Source: Nymphaea colorata (lineage: Eukaryota; Streptophyta; Magnoliopsida; Nymphaeales; Nymphaeaceae). From it: a stretch of DNA of 64,000 bases. Each line of letters begins with the position of its first letter. Position 1 is the stretch's first letter. The stretch covers positions 9,635,204-9,699,203 of the forward strand of contig NC_045139.1 of NCBI RefSeq assembly GCF_008831285.2, written 5' to 3'. Shown here in pieces: positions 10,101-22,180 of the stretch. The notes under the pieces are model-generated. The model saw only the letters and a program-made list of their open reading frames with translations, was not told the origin of the DNA and did not search any database. Made by a program: the position numbers and the translations under genes.

Positions 10101-11683
10101 CCAATAACGATGGGCATGGGGCCGGGCTAAGTCAGACAAATTCAGGCTCAAGTTGGCTCGAAGCCCTTGTAGGTGACCCAAGCCCGACTTGCTTAGTTAT
10201 CAAGTTGGGTCTAACCATCAATTTTATATCTATCGGGTACCTAGTTAGATTTCCACCAATATTTGAAACTCATAATATTTTATATTTTAATATCTCAAAA
10301 ATCGATAAGTTGCATTTGTTTCACTGTGGATCTCGTGGTGTGAGATTCAAAGGACCTTATATCCATATATTTAAGGGCAACAACATCTTCATCTGACCTC
10401 AAATCTAAAATTCATGTTAATGCTGATCCTGATTTTGTCATGTTGCAAATCATCCTGGCTAACCGACCATCTCTTGCACATGCTACTCTCTCACTGGTCT
10501 AATGAGTACAAGTGACGAACTTAGGGAGAAAAATGCCAAATACAATATCACAATCTCAATATGCCAAACTACAATGATAACTCTCTTGGCAGCTTCAAAG
10601 CGCATTGCATAGCTAGTGTGGCTAGGGGTCTGTTTCTAGTCGATTCCTGTGGGTGCTCTGTTTCTGTGTTTTAAGGTGGTAGGACATGGCATCTAAGTTG
10701 AAGGATGCATCATTCTATCGCTAACACCTACGCAACTCAGTAAGAGCAACGAGGGGGCCTTGGGGTCTCACTTAGGGTAGTGGATGATCCTCTCTCTCAC
10801 CGAGCTCTTGTGGTGCAAATGTGAATGCATGGACAACCCACATAATTCAAATAGGTTTGATCCTAGTGCACCCAAATATGATACCAATCTCAGCTAAGCT
10901 TAGTCAACACGAGCTCAGTTCGGCCAAAAGGTAGGTCTATCTCATGATCCAATTAGTGGACACAAATAGACCTTGACCAAATCAAATCCACTTTGACTAG
11001 ACTCAATGCAAGTACAATTCAGCTCAATTAAGAGATTTCGTAGCTCCAATTTGTCAAATTACCTCAACAAAGTCAAACTATTTGCAAATGAGCTTTGAAT
11101 TTGGTCAATTGGTCAAACTTAACCAATCTGGATAATTTTGCCCTTCTATGATCAAATCGAGATTAGAAAGCCTAAATTGAAATTTGATGAAAGGCAAATA
11201 TACATTTGGATTTGTCAAATGTGTAAATCAAATAACATATTGAAATTCAATATTTCAAACCAAAGTTTGATTCAATTGAAATCCATCTTCAATCAAGTTT
11301 TGGTAAAAATACCTTTTCCAAACCAAATTTGATAGAATTTTCAAATTTTATTTAAATTTAATTGAATTGTCATAATTCAACAAAAATTTAGAGCTTAGTA
11401 ACTAGGTTTTAACCTATCAATCTCAATTTCTAATAAAAAAAAATAAATGGAACAAAATAAGAAAAAACCCTGCGCAAGGGCATTTTCATCCAAAATTTTG
11501 GACAAAGTTGGTCAGCTAGGTCTGAAACAAGGTTGACCACACCTGAACAACCCACCAAGCTCGTGTAAATGACAATGATTAATTAGAGCCATTAAAAACT
11601 CATTTAATCTATTTTCCAACTCCCTAGGCCATGATTAATCTTTTAAGGCAAATTATAGAAGGTGGTCGAACTCATCCTCTCCT

Positions 11684-11693
11684 TTATATAAAC
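11684..11693 (+). promoter_or_regulatory. TATA box of LTR-2
   Basis: TTATATAAAC is followed by CCTACC. The block 2 copy has CTATATAAACC at about 40070. It probably drives the LTR-2 family transcript. Confidence 0.5.
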
Positions 11694-12640
11694 CCTACCT
11701 TGGCAACCAATGGAGGAATTAATTTTTTGAGTTTTCATCAAGTTACTGCATCCAATGAGCTAAGAGGGGGAAGCCAAGGAGGAAAAGGAAATTTTGTCCA
11801 TGCCCTCTTCCCCCCTTCTCCCATTCTCTTCTTCAATTTCTCTTATTCTCTCCATTGATTTTGCTAAGTTACGATGCTTAAGTGAACCCTTACTTAAGAT
11901 TTTTGCGTTGAGAAGCTCTCTCTTCCTCACTGCAAATTCCAACAAGCCATTCTTCTTCTTCTTGCTTTATTAAGCTCGAATCCAATCTTGGATTCTTGCT
12001 TAGGTTTGCTTGATTTAGAAAACAAGTAAAGAAGAAGATCAAGTATCATGACCGACCGCAAGGTAGGTGATTTTCATTTCTCATCTACTTTCGCTTCTTG
12101 TTGGTTCATTTTAATTTCAGTAATTCGTGGGAGGGGTTTATTTTTATTTATTTTATAGCTGGGAATGATGTCCAGATAGGGAAAAACTATGATTAAATTT
12201 ACATGTTAATCCATAATGCATGCATGATTCAATTTTTCTAAAAGATGAACCCATGGATCAAATTTTGAAAAAGGTCCCAAGGCCACGTTCCTTTCAAAAC
12301 AACTAACTTAAAACAATTTTGAATTCTCCACCATGAGAGAATCCCATGGTGAGAGAGTAATTTTGCTGCAAAATACATGACGAAAAAGCCTATTAAGGAT
12401 GGATGCATTCTAATGAATGTGATCTACCTTTGTATGGCGAAACTAAGGACAGTCTAGCTTGAGCATTCATTCAACTCTTTCCATTTAAAGTCATTTTGTT
12501 TCATGCCTTTTCAATTGATCAAGCGTGGTGGAGGAGATTAAAAACAAGTTTTCAATTTTCCTATGTAAAAGAACCCAACCATGAATCATCATGATTCATG
12601 AGTTATGTAGTTCCTTGATTAAATTTCATTTTGAAGAGTA

Positions 12641-12642
12641 GG

Positions 12643-12714
<72 letters not shown>
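12641..12714. repeat. Compound microsatellite (GTAT)n(AT)n
   Basis: About seven GTAT units are followed by about 20 AT units. The homologous site in block 2 (41033-41255) has expanded into a much longer compound repeat. Confidence 0.95.
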
Positions 12715-12716
<2 letters not shown>

Positions 12717-13801
12717 GTGCAATCTCTTCTTAAAAATCATTTTTCACTTTTGAAATCAGGTTCGAACATGTTTCCAAACTCGTTTTTAAGAATGGGGATC
12801 ATTTTGTTGATTTTCATAGTACAAAGTTATGAAATCATTTTCATTTCATCTTAAAAATTACTTAATTTCAGCAATTCATACATAAAGTGCATGCAAGATG
12901 TTGAAATCAGACAATGCTTTATAAGAATTGGCTTAAGAATGTCAAAGTTTTCATATTTGAAATGTCAATTTTCAACTACAAAGTGGTCATGCATTCACTT
13001 TCTCTCAACGTCAATAGCACCACATGCACATTCTCAAGAAATTAAGTGATTTAAATTTGAGTTGTAAAAAGTGACCAAGTCATATTGCAACAAGAACTTG
13101 TAAATTTCACTTAACTTCCAAAGAAAACATAAGCAATGCATTCATAATCTTGACCAAAATATGTTTGGAAAAAAACACGTTTTCTAACAATTTGGAACCT
13201 ATGTTTCATCAAAAAAATGAACTCTACCTAACCAAATCACAAGTTTCTAAATATCTTAGACCAAATCACACGCTTTGGCAAAAGAAGAATTCAAAATGAA
13301 TTTTGATCTTAACATGATCACAATTTCAACTCATAAATCATCTTGAGTTTACAACAAATAACTCAATTTCAAATCTTCAAAATATCCGAGAATTATGGAT
13401 TTCAAATCAAATGACAGCAAAACAAAGGTTTTTAAATCAATTTGAAAACCCTCAAATCTTCAAATCAAAGAAATTCATTTTCAAAACAAGTTCAAATCAC
13501 TTATTTAAAATGAACTTTGGTTCTTGAATCCAACAAATCACTTATTCAAAATGAAATTTGGTTCTAGAATCCAAAACCTCAATGCACACACATATGAGAT
13601 TTGCATCAACAACTCATATATGGTCTAAATGATCTTTAGTTCTTAGTTCAATTACCCCTGTTAAAGGCGAAAGCAATGGTTGGACCTTGTACCATTGGGC
13701 GAACTACTTTCTCTTAAAATTTTTCCTCAGAACTCCAATTTTAAACAAATTTTGTTTATTCACATTTTGACGTTCTTCAAGGAAGTGGTGGGGTGCAAAC
13801 A

Positions 13802-14070
13802 AGCTCGAATAGTTTTACTCGTTTACATTAACTTGCATCTTTTTTTTTTTTTTTTACTTGCTTAACTAGTCAACTTGTTTAAACTAGTTTTATGTAGTCA
13901 AGACATGCCTTGCTTACACGAGTTGAGTACTTGCAAATGAAACTCAACCTGTCAAACATTTCAAGTATAACTTTAATTTTGAGTTCGACTCATTTATAAA
14001 CAAGTTTAACTCCAGTCATGTTTTTATGAGCTAGTACAAGTCGGCCTGAGTCATTCTGCAGCCTTAATTG
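13802..14070. repeat. CR repeat fragment (hAT-MITE-like)
   Basis: The stretch from TTTTACTCGTTTACATTAAC onward matches the CR repeats at 17430, 23910 and 45420. It ends near 14070 with a GAGTCATTCTGCAGCC-type motif, which resembles the termini of a common plant hAT MITE class. Assignment to hAT is tentative. Confidence 0.45.
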
Positions 14071-14186
14071 GGGGGCATGTTCAATTTTCAGTACTTTCAT
14101 CTTTTGAGACGGGTGTATGGCCGTCAGATCATTTTGATCTACCTAATGGGGAACCATGTTGGCATTGGATTTATGGCATTAATTGG

Positions 14187-14710
14187 GGCTTGTCAAAAAA
14201 GATTCCAGACTTTCATATAAATATTTTTGAAGCCATCAATTGGCATCATTCAAAATTTGATAAAATTTTCCTAAATAAGTTTGGTGGTGTGGCTTGATTT
14301 GTTAAGTGTTTAAACACATGCGGAATATATAACCAAGATTCGTGATTTGTTCATTTGTGAGGAAGGACAAAGGAACTTCATGATAAATATTTGGCAAAGC
14401 AAAACTGCAAAACAGATTGCCAAAAAATTTCATCTGGCAATCTTCTTAAAACATTTCTCCTCTTTTTTTTGAAGTGCATTTCTGTCCTTTCAAATGCCTC
14501 AAACGTGCACAAATGTCAAACCCGACTAGTGAGATGTGTTTAGTCATTTTTTTTTTTAATTCTGGAGACCCACAATGAAATTAAAAATGGTGGCTATGTC
14601 GAACACATACCATGCATGGGGGATTTGCAAGGTTTATGATGGGGATTTCCTTGTCGTGAAGTTGAGGATCCATTTTGTTTTCGTTTCTCTTTCTTTTTTA
14701 CTTTTCTTGT
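14187..14710. repeat. FR repeat (3' flank of RING unit), block 1
   Basis: Non-coding repeat carrying GAGGAAGGACAAAGGAACTTC and AAAACTGCAAAAC motifs. Copies lie at 17740-18190, 22920-23330, 41703-42230, 45720-45896 and 63360-63860. Each is downstream of a RING copy on the minus strand or of a former RING unit. Function unknown. Confidence 0.7.
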
Positions 14711-15188
14711 TTCGGCCCAATTAATTTGGACAAATTGCTATTTTAGTATTAGTCTTTAAACAATGAAAACAAATGGTTAGTCTTAAACCTATGAAAACCA
14801 CAAGGATATGAACATCAAAAACTAAAGTGATTTTGCATTCCCAATCGCAACTATCCTTGCCTCGTAATGATCAAATCATGAAATATAAGAATAAATCACT
14901 AGAATATGAATCGCAACGAAAATCGAAACCATTTTCTGAATTTCACATGCAAACCACAACTCTTAATCAAGCACGTTGAGCGATCATATGTAAATTGTTG
15001 GGATCTTCTAATAATAAGAAAATGAGTTTTGTCAATAAGATATCGAAAACGTAAGTTGATGGAATAAAGCATGCTAACCTACCATCAAGTCACCGCAATA
15101 TCATTTGAAAACAAACTAACAATTATATTTAAACCAAGAACACCAAGCCAATTTTCACAAGGCAAAAGCGGGGACTTGGACTGATCTG

Positions 15189-15853
15189 TCAAAATTTAAT
15201 TGGAAATCCAGCGACTGAAGACAAGTCGGATCGGCCGTTTGGGCATGTGTAAGATCCATGGGAGGTGTGAGTTCCACAGGCCAACCACCTGAATAGACAC
15301 AAACAATGGTAGGTATGGTGGCATGTGGTGACGACGATGCAATCGGTCTAGTTGAACTCTTCATGGCATATGGAACAGTCATCATTGCCAAGGCACTCGA
15401 GGAGCCGATCACAGCCATGTTCGCCACTGGGTCCACCAGCCTCTACGTCTTTTATCTCTATCATGCATTCTACACGGATCTCCAAAAAAACGGTCCAAAG
15501 ACATGGGTTGTTGTTCCTGGCCTCTTCCATCTTGCTCATAATAGTTCTACCAACCTTACTTTTTGCTTTCTCTGCAGCCTCGGGATCCATATCCATATCG
15601 TCGTGGAGGGTATTATAGGCCAGTTGCTCCGCATAACTAGCGTCACAAATTTGCGTAGAATACCTGGTGACGATCTTTTGCTCAAAGCAGTGTTGGGTCT
15701 TCATCATCATCTTCCCCGGTAACCTTCAATGTATCATAATGTATCATCGAGAAAGAACCCTATGATTACTTCGATCCCGCTGCCTGCTGGGTAAAAAGCT
15801 TTGGGGAGCTCAATTTCTTCAATAAAGCCGGTCACTTTGATGTCAATCTCCAT
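15189..15853 (-). pseudogene. RING-H2 gene copy, block 1 (disrupted)
   Basis: Homologous over its whole length to the intact gene at 42704-43363. Three lesions are visible. A direct duplication of a 10-bp unit lies near 15730-15750 and a small deletion near 15707, together breaking the N-terminal frame. A TCG to TAG change at about 15347-15349 stops translation inside the RING, just after its second cysteine. The middle frame is open at 15348-15710. Upstream sequence with the TATA-like box is retained. It was probably a working paralog before block duplication and has since decayed. Confidence 0.85.
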
Positions 15854-16678
15854 CTCTCTCTTTGAAAGAAAGAAATGGGTTGGTAGAAGAAGTCTAAGTT
15901 TTCCTTCTTTCCTCTTCTATTGGGGTGAGGACATTGGTATCCCTCCAGGTACTTATAGTCTTAAGCCATTACGACCAAATTAATAAGTGGTGATGCCTTC
16001 AACATTTTTACTCAAGAACTTGCCAAATTGCATGTTAGATTTAGATGAAAAGAACAAATATGGATGTGCTTTAGTCCATAGCCATAAACATTGTGCTTTT
16101 TTAAAAAAATATATATCCATAAAATACGAAAAATAAGTTTTGATTCCAAACTTTCAAAACCCACCATTTTTTGGAAAGAAAACGAAAATGAAAAAAATTT
16201 GAAACGCTTTTTTATTTTAAGTGTTTTTTCATTTATTTTAATGACAAATTGCTTGTACACAATTTTTTTCATTTTTACTTTTTGATTATTTGTTTATTTT
16301 TTGATGTTGGCATTATTAGTTTCTTACATATTTAAATTTTTCCTAATTTTTAGGCTTTGAAATAGTATCTATTTTGGTACATTTTTTTTTAAGAAATCAA
16401 TTTTATCTTAAATAAATTTGGTGACATATCCATCTTTGGTCCATTCAGAGCCACTTTTTGTCAATTCAATCAGCCCTGCTTGCATACTTGGGCGAACAAA
16501 ACTAGTGTGCATGTCTTAAATGGGCCAACCATTCCTGTTGTGGTAAAGAAATCAGTTAAGCCATTGGTGTGGGATCTGAAGCAGGCTTTGATGGAAATTG
16601 TCTTTAATGCAAGTCACCAAATCAAGCACGTCCTTGTCAAGTGTTGGCCATTCCACTCAGCCCCATATGTACCTTTTA
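15854..16678 (-). promoter_or_regulatory. RING upstream region, block 1 copy
   Basis: Closely matched by 43364-44195. It has the same CTATAAGT-type TATA-like box (complement at 15951-15959) about 100 bp before the RING start. Further out is a conserved segment at 16480-16678 that reads as a short open frame on the plus strand (CWPFHSAPYVPF). That frame also survives at 43996-44190 and in part at 21300-21420. Whether the short frame is coding is doubtful. Confidence 0.5.
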
Positions 16679-16701
16679 CTATATATATATAGATATATAT
16701 A

Positions 16702-16741
<40 letters not shown>
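16679..16741. repeat. (AT)n microsatellite
   Basis: About 60 bp of near-pure AT; the block 2 counterpart is 44196-44264. Confidence 0.95.
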
Positions 16742-16747
<6 letters not shown>

Positions 16748-16799
16748 AAAGGGACGTATCCTACGGATAAAACTGCTGTACTAACTTGATTTTTTTTTC

Positions 16800-17730
16800 C
16801 TCTTTACAATTGAAGCTTCCATGTCATACACCACAATGATATTTATAAACTAAAACCATTTCGTCATCACAATTTATTTACCATTTGAAGAATTACAGAA
16901 GCGATGAATTGCGACAGTCCTTGTCTCGATCAAATCATGAGATATAAACAAAAAATCACAAGAACATGAATTGGAATCTAAATGGGAACAATTTTCTAAA
17001 TTTTGCACGCAAACGAATACCCATGTCATGCATTTTCAATGACCATATATAAAGTATTTGGAAATTTTGATCATAAGAAAATAAGTTCGTTCAAGATATC
17101 AAATGTATGTGACACAGGAATGTATGCTATCCATCAGAGCTCCATATGTACTAGCCCATCCTAAAGCGGCAATATCCTTTGAAAAGAAACTGACATCCCG
17201 ATTCTGATCCTTTCACATCCCTACAAATAGCTCCACATTCTAAATATCATGGAGCACTGAATTAGGAGTAGAGCCATACATGAGCATAATTGAGCTCGAG
17301 CTGGGCCAGCTCAAGCTCGACACAACTCAAAAAACATGACTTCAAGCTGAGCTCGAACTCAAGTTGATTTTCGTGGAACAGGATCGAGCTTGACTCAACT
17401 ATATAGTGTCAAGCTTGAGCTCAATTCACTTTACTCGTTTACATTAACCTGTCTGATTTTTTTTATTTGTTTAACTAGTCAACTTGTTTAAACCAGTTTT
17501 ATATAGTCAAGGCAAGCCCTGTATACATGAGTTGAGTTCTAGAACTCGACCTGTAAAAACATTTTGAGTATAAATATATTAGCAGATATGAGCCTGGAAT
17601 AGATACTGAGCTCCATCTACACAAGTGTAGGGAGTTCAAGAATTTTGTGGGTCAGATCCATATGAAAATTGTGTTCATTATAATGCACCCAATTCTGGGT
17701 AAGGCCTGGTGTTCTTGTCGCGTCTTGGGT
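16800..17730. repeat. RING 3'-flank-like segment plus CR repeat
   Basis: 16880-17170 resembles the DNA downstream of RING genes (compare 14860-15070: AATCATGAGATATAA, then ATAAGAAAAT and AAGATATC). It points to an older RING unit whose coding part is gone. From about 17190 the CR repeat follows, with a short palindrome GAGCTGGGCCAGCTC. Matches are 44400-45705 and 23690-24190. Relative to block 2, about 450 bp is missing at 17187. No gene is seen. Confidence 0.55.
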
Positions 17731-17739
17731 TTTAAAAAA

Positions 17740-18190
17740 GATTCCATGTTTTGTATATGATATATATATTTTCTAAAACCATCAATTGGCATCTTTTCAA
17801 GATTTGATAAGATGGTCCTAAATAAATTTCCTGGCACGGTTTGATTTGTTCATTTGTGAGGAAGGAGAAAGGAACTTCGTGAGAAATACCTGGTGGAGCA
17901 GCAAAACTGCAAAACTGATCGTGAAAAATTTTGATCTCGCGATCTTCCCAAAATGTTTCTCCCCTTTGTTTTTTAAGCGCATTTTTGTCATTTCAACCTC
18001 CCGGAACATGCACACATATGGTTAAACACAACTCGTGAGGTGTATCTCCAATGAAATTAAAAAAGATGGCAACATGAACAATGCGGGATTTGCAAGGTCT
18101 GTGATGGGGATTTATTTGTATATGTGAAATTGAGGATCCATTTTGTTTTCGGTTCTCTTTGTTTTTTATTTTATTGTTTCGGCCTAGTTA
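17740..18190. repeat. FR repeat, second copy of block 1
   Basis: Same motif order as 14187-14710. It precedes the RING remnant at 18677 and is followed by the common RING 3' flank (18240-18600). In block 2 the counterpart is cut short at 45896. Confidence 0.7.
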
Positions 18191-18676
18191 ATTTGGACAA
18201 TTACTTTTTTAGTTTACTATTTATTACTTTTATTATGAACAGTCTTAAAACAATGAAAACAAATGACTAGTCTTAAACCTATAAAAAACCATAAGGATAT
18301 GAACATCTAAAACTAAAATAATTTTGCATTCCCGATTACAGCTATCCTTGCCTCGTAATGATCTAATCATGAGATTTTCCCGCATAAATCACTAGAATAT
18401 GGTTCACAAACGAAATCGGAACCATTTTCTGAATCCGTGCCCAAACCATGACTCTTAACCAAGAATGTTGAATGATTAAATATAAAAATTGGGAGCTTCT
18501 AATCATAAGAAAATGGGTTTTGTCCATAAGATCTGGAAAATGTAAGTTGATACAAGAAAGCATGCTAACCTACCATCATTACACAGCAATAACATTTAAA
18601 AAAAAAAATTAACAACTATATTTAAAACTCCAAGCCAACTTGTACAAAGGCAAAAATGAGGTCTCACAGCCATCTG

Positions 18677-18952
18677 TCAAAATCTAATTGTGCCTCCAAA
18701 GATGGAGACAACTCGGATCACCAAAGTGGGCATGACAAAGGTAGACGTGCCAACCACTCGAACAGACATGAATGATGGATGGTATCGTGGCATGTGGTGA
18801 CCAGGATGTGATCGTCGGAGTCGAACTCTTCACGGCATATGGCAAAGTCATCATCGCCAAGGCGCAAAAGGAGCCGACCGTAGCCATGTTCCCCACTGGA
18901 TTCAAAAGTCTCTTCGTCACTTATCTCTAACGTGCAATCTACATGGATCTCT
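18677..18952 (-). pseudogene. RING-H2 C-terminal remnant fused to LTR L2
   Basis: Encodes the last roughly 90 residues of the RING family, with homology to the intact gene ending at about 18952 where LTR sequence begins. The first RING cysteine is replaced (FAIC for CSIC), and a stop at 18718-18720 removes the last cysteine of the final pair. An open frame runs 19125 to 18718. Its first roughly 57 residues come from antisense LTR DNA and the rest from RING, so it is a chimeric 135-residue frame. It is unlikely to be a working ligase. Confidence 0.75.
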
Positions 18953-20042
18953 CGAGGCGTCGTGCAGCCACCTGCATACGCGAGCTGTTGCCCCTGGCGC
19001 GCGACAGTGTCTGGCCAGGGGCCTGCGATAGTGCAGGCCCCCCTCCCTTTTCCTACTTTTCTTGCAAAAATGGCCCCCAAGGGGCGGTTTTGGTTCCTTT
19101 GAGTGGGCAATAGCCCAGCCCACACCTCAAAAGAGTGTTGGCAGGGCTAATGGCCTATCCCATTTAATCAAAACCTATTTTTCTAAAAGAGTTTTGAAAA
19201 TAATTCAAAATTCTTTGAAATTCGGATGAAAATGTTGGGTAATTCAAAAAAATCAAATGAGTTTTGGTTCCAAAACTCTCTATAAATACCCCCACAATCC
19301 CCCCTCTTGGGTAAGAGTTGGTTCTTGAAAAAAACTCTAGTGTATTCTCATTTGAAGACTTAAAGTTTCTCTTGTGCTCTCTCTCTCTCTGTCCATTTTC
19401 CTCTTTACATTTCTGTCCAACTTGGAGCAGGCAACTCTTCAAGAGGGCACCAAATATCTCTTGAAGAACTCATCTCCTTCATCTTGGAGCTTCATTCAAG
19501 GTGAGATCAAGATTATTTCAAGTATGGTTGTTCTTTTTCCTTAAGCTATTCTCACTAGAGGTATGTAATCAATATCTCACATCTTTCTTTCTGCATTTTC
19601 TTTCTTCTCTTCTTCCTGTCCCCGTGGCCAAAGGAGATGGCTCTCACTCTCTATTTTAGAGTCAAGAGGCTATGCTCGAGTGCACTGGGAGCATGAGAAG
19701 ATGAGATTATCTTTCATTTCCATGCTTGAGTCATGTTATTTCATTTCTTGAAAATTGTCTTGCTGTTCATCTTTCTCTCTTGTTCATTTCCCTATGGCTA
19801 AAGGAGATAGCTCTCAATCTCTATTTTATAGTCAAGAGGCTATGCTCAAATGCACCAGAAGCATGAGAATATAATATGATATTTCTTTTCATAGTTGAAT
19901 AATGCTTTTCCTCTTAGTTGAATCTCTCTATTTCTTTTTTCTTCCTTGAATATTGACTACATATTATTCATGCATAGTCGTTTCGTTTTCTATTTATATG
20001 TGAATGTATGGCGAGAATGAGAGTATGGTTTGGAAATTTTTT
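18953..20042 (+). repeat. L2: truncated Tat LTR
   Basis: Begins inside U3 with a C- and G-rich segment, then TTGCAAAAATGGCCCCCAAG, a TATA box at about 19281, the AAACTCTAGT leader and two R/U5 blocks (about 19623 and 19792). It breaks off at about 20042 within a GAGAGTATGGTTTG motif, where L5 continues. L2 and L5 share the same RING-LTR junction, so they are copies of one insertion. Confidence 0.8.
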
Positions 20043-21247
20043 ACATGGACAAAGATTGGCGTTTACTATTTCATTCAAGTGCTAGTATTTGGATGTTGAT
20101 GGAACCTGTTCAATCGGGACCTGCCATTCTCCAAAATGTAAAAAGTTTGGTGTTGAGAAGATCCATCAAACGCTGGCTTCTTCTGCTAACACATCCTGGA
20201 GCCCAGTGTTGAGAAGATCCATCAAACGCTTCGCACCCCAGCATCCATTTTCCACCCCAGTCTGAGTGAGGTCGACAGCGGCACGCCGACCTCTCACTCT
20301 ATCCCAAGGCATCCCTACAGATCTCTTCCAAGAGGCAAGCACGTGTCTGGTCCTCTCCAGCAGGTTTACAATAAGGAAGTATTGAAAGAAGGAAGACCGA
20401 TGAGTAAGATGTGCATGGAAACTAGACTGAAAAAGCATTGGTGATTAATCGGATGCTGTGATCGGCAACACCTTCAGACAGACATTGCGACCCCATTTCT
20501 TCCTCGATGTTCGATTGATGAAACCTTCGTGCCCTTCATGCAATACTACCGATTTGAGCATGTCCCCTGGTTCAGGTGGGAGCCTGTCATCCACCTAAAA
20601 CCAATCTAAGGGACTTATGGGCAAGCACTTTCTTGTGTCGACTCCCTGTGGAATTCTGGCTCAATGGATCACCCGAGCACTCGCTTGCTGTCGTCCGCCG
20701 CCAAGTGTTTGAGGAAGCCTTGAACGAGAAGCCTGGGGGAGCAGCCGCCATCTCCATTGCCTCTGTCCCTGCCACAAATCAGTTAGACAGTGGTGAGGGT
20801 TGATTGTTTCACTTCAAAGTAAAACCCTATTGCGCCAGAGACTCTATAGTAGGCAGACTGGACTGATTTATAGTGACCGGAAAGGTTTGAACGTCAGCCT
20901 TCATAGGGCCCTCCTTTTGCACCAAAGCCTCTTCAACAGGTGGGCAAGACTGATGCAGAGGTGCATGAAGAGTATCTTGCAGATCTGAAACCTGAAAGGT
21001 AGTCTCGTAACATTTAGGGACACTCCTGTCCACCAATCGATCCATGTGAGGGCATTTCTCCGGCGGGTGTGAGTTCACCCCACACCTCCGACATAATCTC
21101 AATCTACCTTCATATACTATTGATTGAGGCAGAGAGAGAGTCCAACCCAGGTCCATGTCAATTTCCGCAGTCGCACTAATAGGTAAATCTAAAGAAAACC
21201 GAGCAAATTTATTATGATAAATGCACGCAACTCAATTTAGAGAGAGA
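20043..21247 (-). pseudogene. LINE 5' portion (ORF1 end and endonuclease region)
   Basis: Minus-strand LINE. The frame 21156-20827 holds a CCHC zinc knuckle of the form C-x2-C-x4-H-x4-C, typical of the end of plant LINE ORF1. The frame 20775-20587 continues ORF1. 20438-20166 encodes the segment after the endonuclease (LLERTRHVLASWKRSVG). A 58-bp duplication stands at about 20150-20208. 20043-20090 is unassigned junction DNA. The upstream LINE limit is about 21247, where RING-upstream DNA (ATGGGCCAACC) resumes. The homologous piece in block 2 is 60806-61915, which lost the zinc knuckle. Confidence 0.75.
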
Positions 21248-21537
21248 AAAAATGGGCCAACCGTTCTTGTTATGTATCTTCTCTCCATTGGATAATTTTA
21301 GGTGAAGAAATCAGTTAAGCCATTGGTGTGTGTTGTGAAGGAGGCTGTGATGGAAATTTGTCACCAAATCAAGCAGGTCCTAATCAAGTGTTGGCCATTC
21401 CACTCAACCCCAAATATATATAAACTCAAGAAGGAAGTATCCTATAGATACAATCTTGGCCGTCTGTTTTTATTTTATCTGCGGCTAAGATCTAAGAAGT
21501 TGACGGTAGACATCGACCCTGAGAGGTCCCTAAGGCT
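21248..21537. repeat. RING-upstream flank, continued after the LINE
   Basis: Starts ATGGGCCAACC and carries the AAATCAGTTAAGCC segment seen at 16520-16650 and 44035-44160. This shows that the LINE was inserted within a RING upstream region. It matches 61916-62160. No gene is recognised. Confidence 0.6.
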
Positions 21538-21545
21538 GACCCAAG

Positions 21546-21729
21546 CAGGGGCAGAGGGAGGGGGCCATGGCCCGCCCTGAACTAGCTGGAAAAAAAAAAT
21601 TTACATTAGAAAAATAAAAAAAATTTAGTTGTTCAATGTATTTTTTTTACTTAGGTTCAGTTTGGCCTACCGAAATTTGAGGTTGGATTATTTGGCCTGT
21701 CCCTAAACGAAATCCTTGCTCTGCCCCTG
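21546..21729. mobile_element. 184-bp hAT-type MITE
   Basis: It has perfect 11-bp terminal inverted repeats CAGGGGCAGAG at 21546-21556 and 21719-21729. It is flanked by an 8-bp target duplication GACCCAAG at 21538-21545 and 21730-21737. An 8-bp duplication is the hAT signature. The homologous place in block 2 (about 62160-62175) has a single GGCCCAAG and no insert, which serves as an empty site. The interior is A/T-rich and has no coding capacity. Confidence 0.92.
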
Positions 21730-21737
21730 GACCCAAG

Positions 21738-22137
21738 TCAAGTATCAGACATTCCGCTCAGCTTCATACATACATCCTAAAGAGAAAAATAAATGAAAAA
21801 AATCTCAAAGCATTTTCATTGTCTATTATCTGGTATTAATTCACGTCTTTTTTTCTTTGTTTTTTCCTTAAAGATTCATTATGATACTGCCGTTATGAAT
21901 GAACTTGTGACTTTAGATAGCTGGTCACCATTCACCTAGATATATATATATATATAACATTAGAAAAAGAAACCTTAAGGGTCACGATTAAGGTGGGTAT
22001 AGGGTAGATTGGCATGATCAATAAGCCGGTTTAGTCTGAGCTACGGCTTGCTCTTACTGGACAAATCTATGGGCTCAGGCCTCACCAATATCAGGTATAG
22101 TAAAAATAAAAATAAATACATTTTATAATTTATAAAG

Positions 22138-22180
<43 letters not shown>

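Larger units (their letters stand above)
10100..13801 (+). mobile_element. LTR-2: solo-LTR-like sequence of a second Tat-related family
   Basis: No open frame. Several points argue for an LTR. There is a TATATAAACCC box at about 11684. A pyrimidine-rich leader follows. Near 12180-12230 a stretch parallels L1 (ACATGTTAAT, TGCATGCATG). Near 13655-13705 a sequence (ATTACCCCTG, then GGACCTTGTACC) parallels the L1 3' end. The end is GGGGTGCAAACA at 13801, like L1. CR-repeat DNA starts right after. The 5' limit is uncertain; 10100 is where it departs from FR-like sequence. A second copy lies at 38500-41700. Confidence 0.6.

Noticed and set aside
16480-16692. Small conserved protein gene (70 residues, repeated at 43996 and partly at 21302)
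   Set aside because: Tempting because four copies exist, but conservation equals that of the surrounding non-coding block DNA, and the 21302 and 61970 copies have shifted frames.
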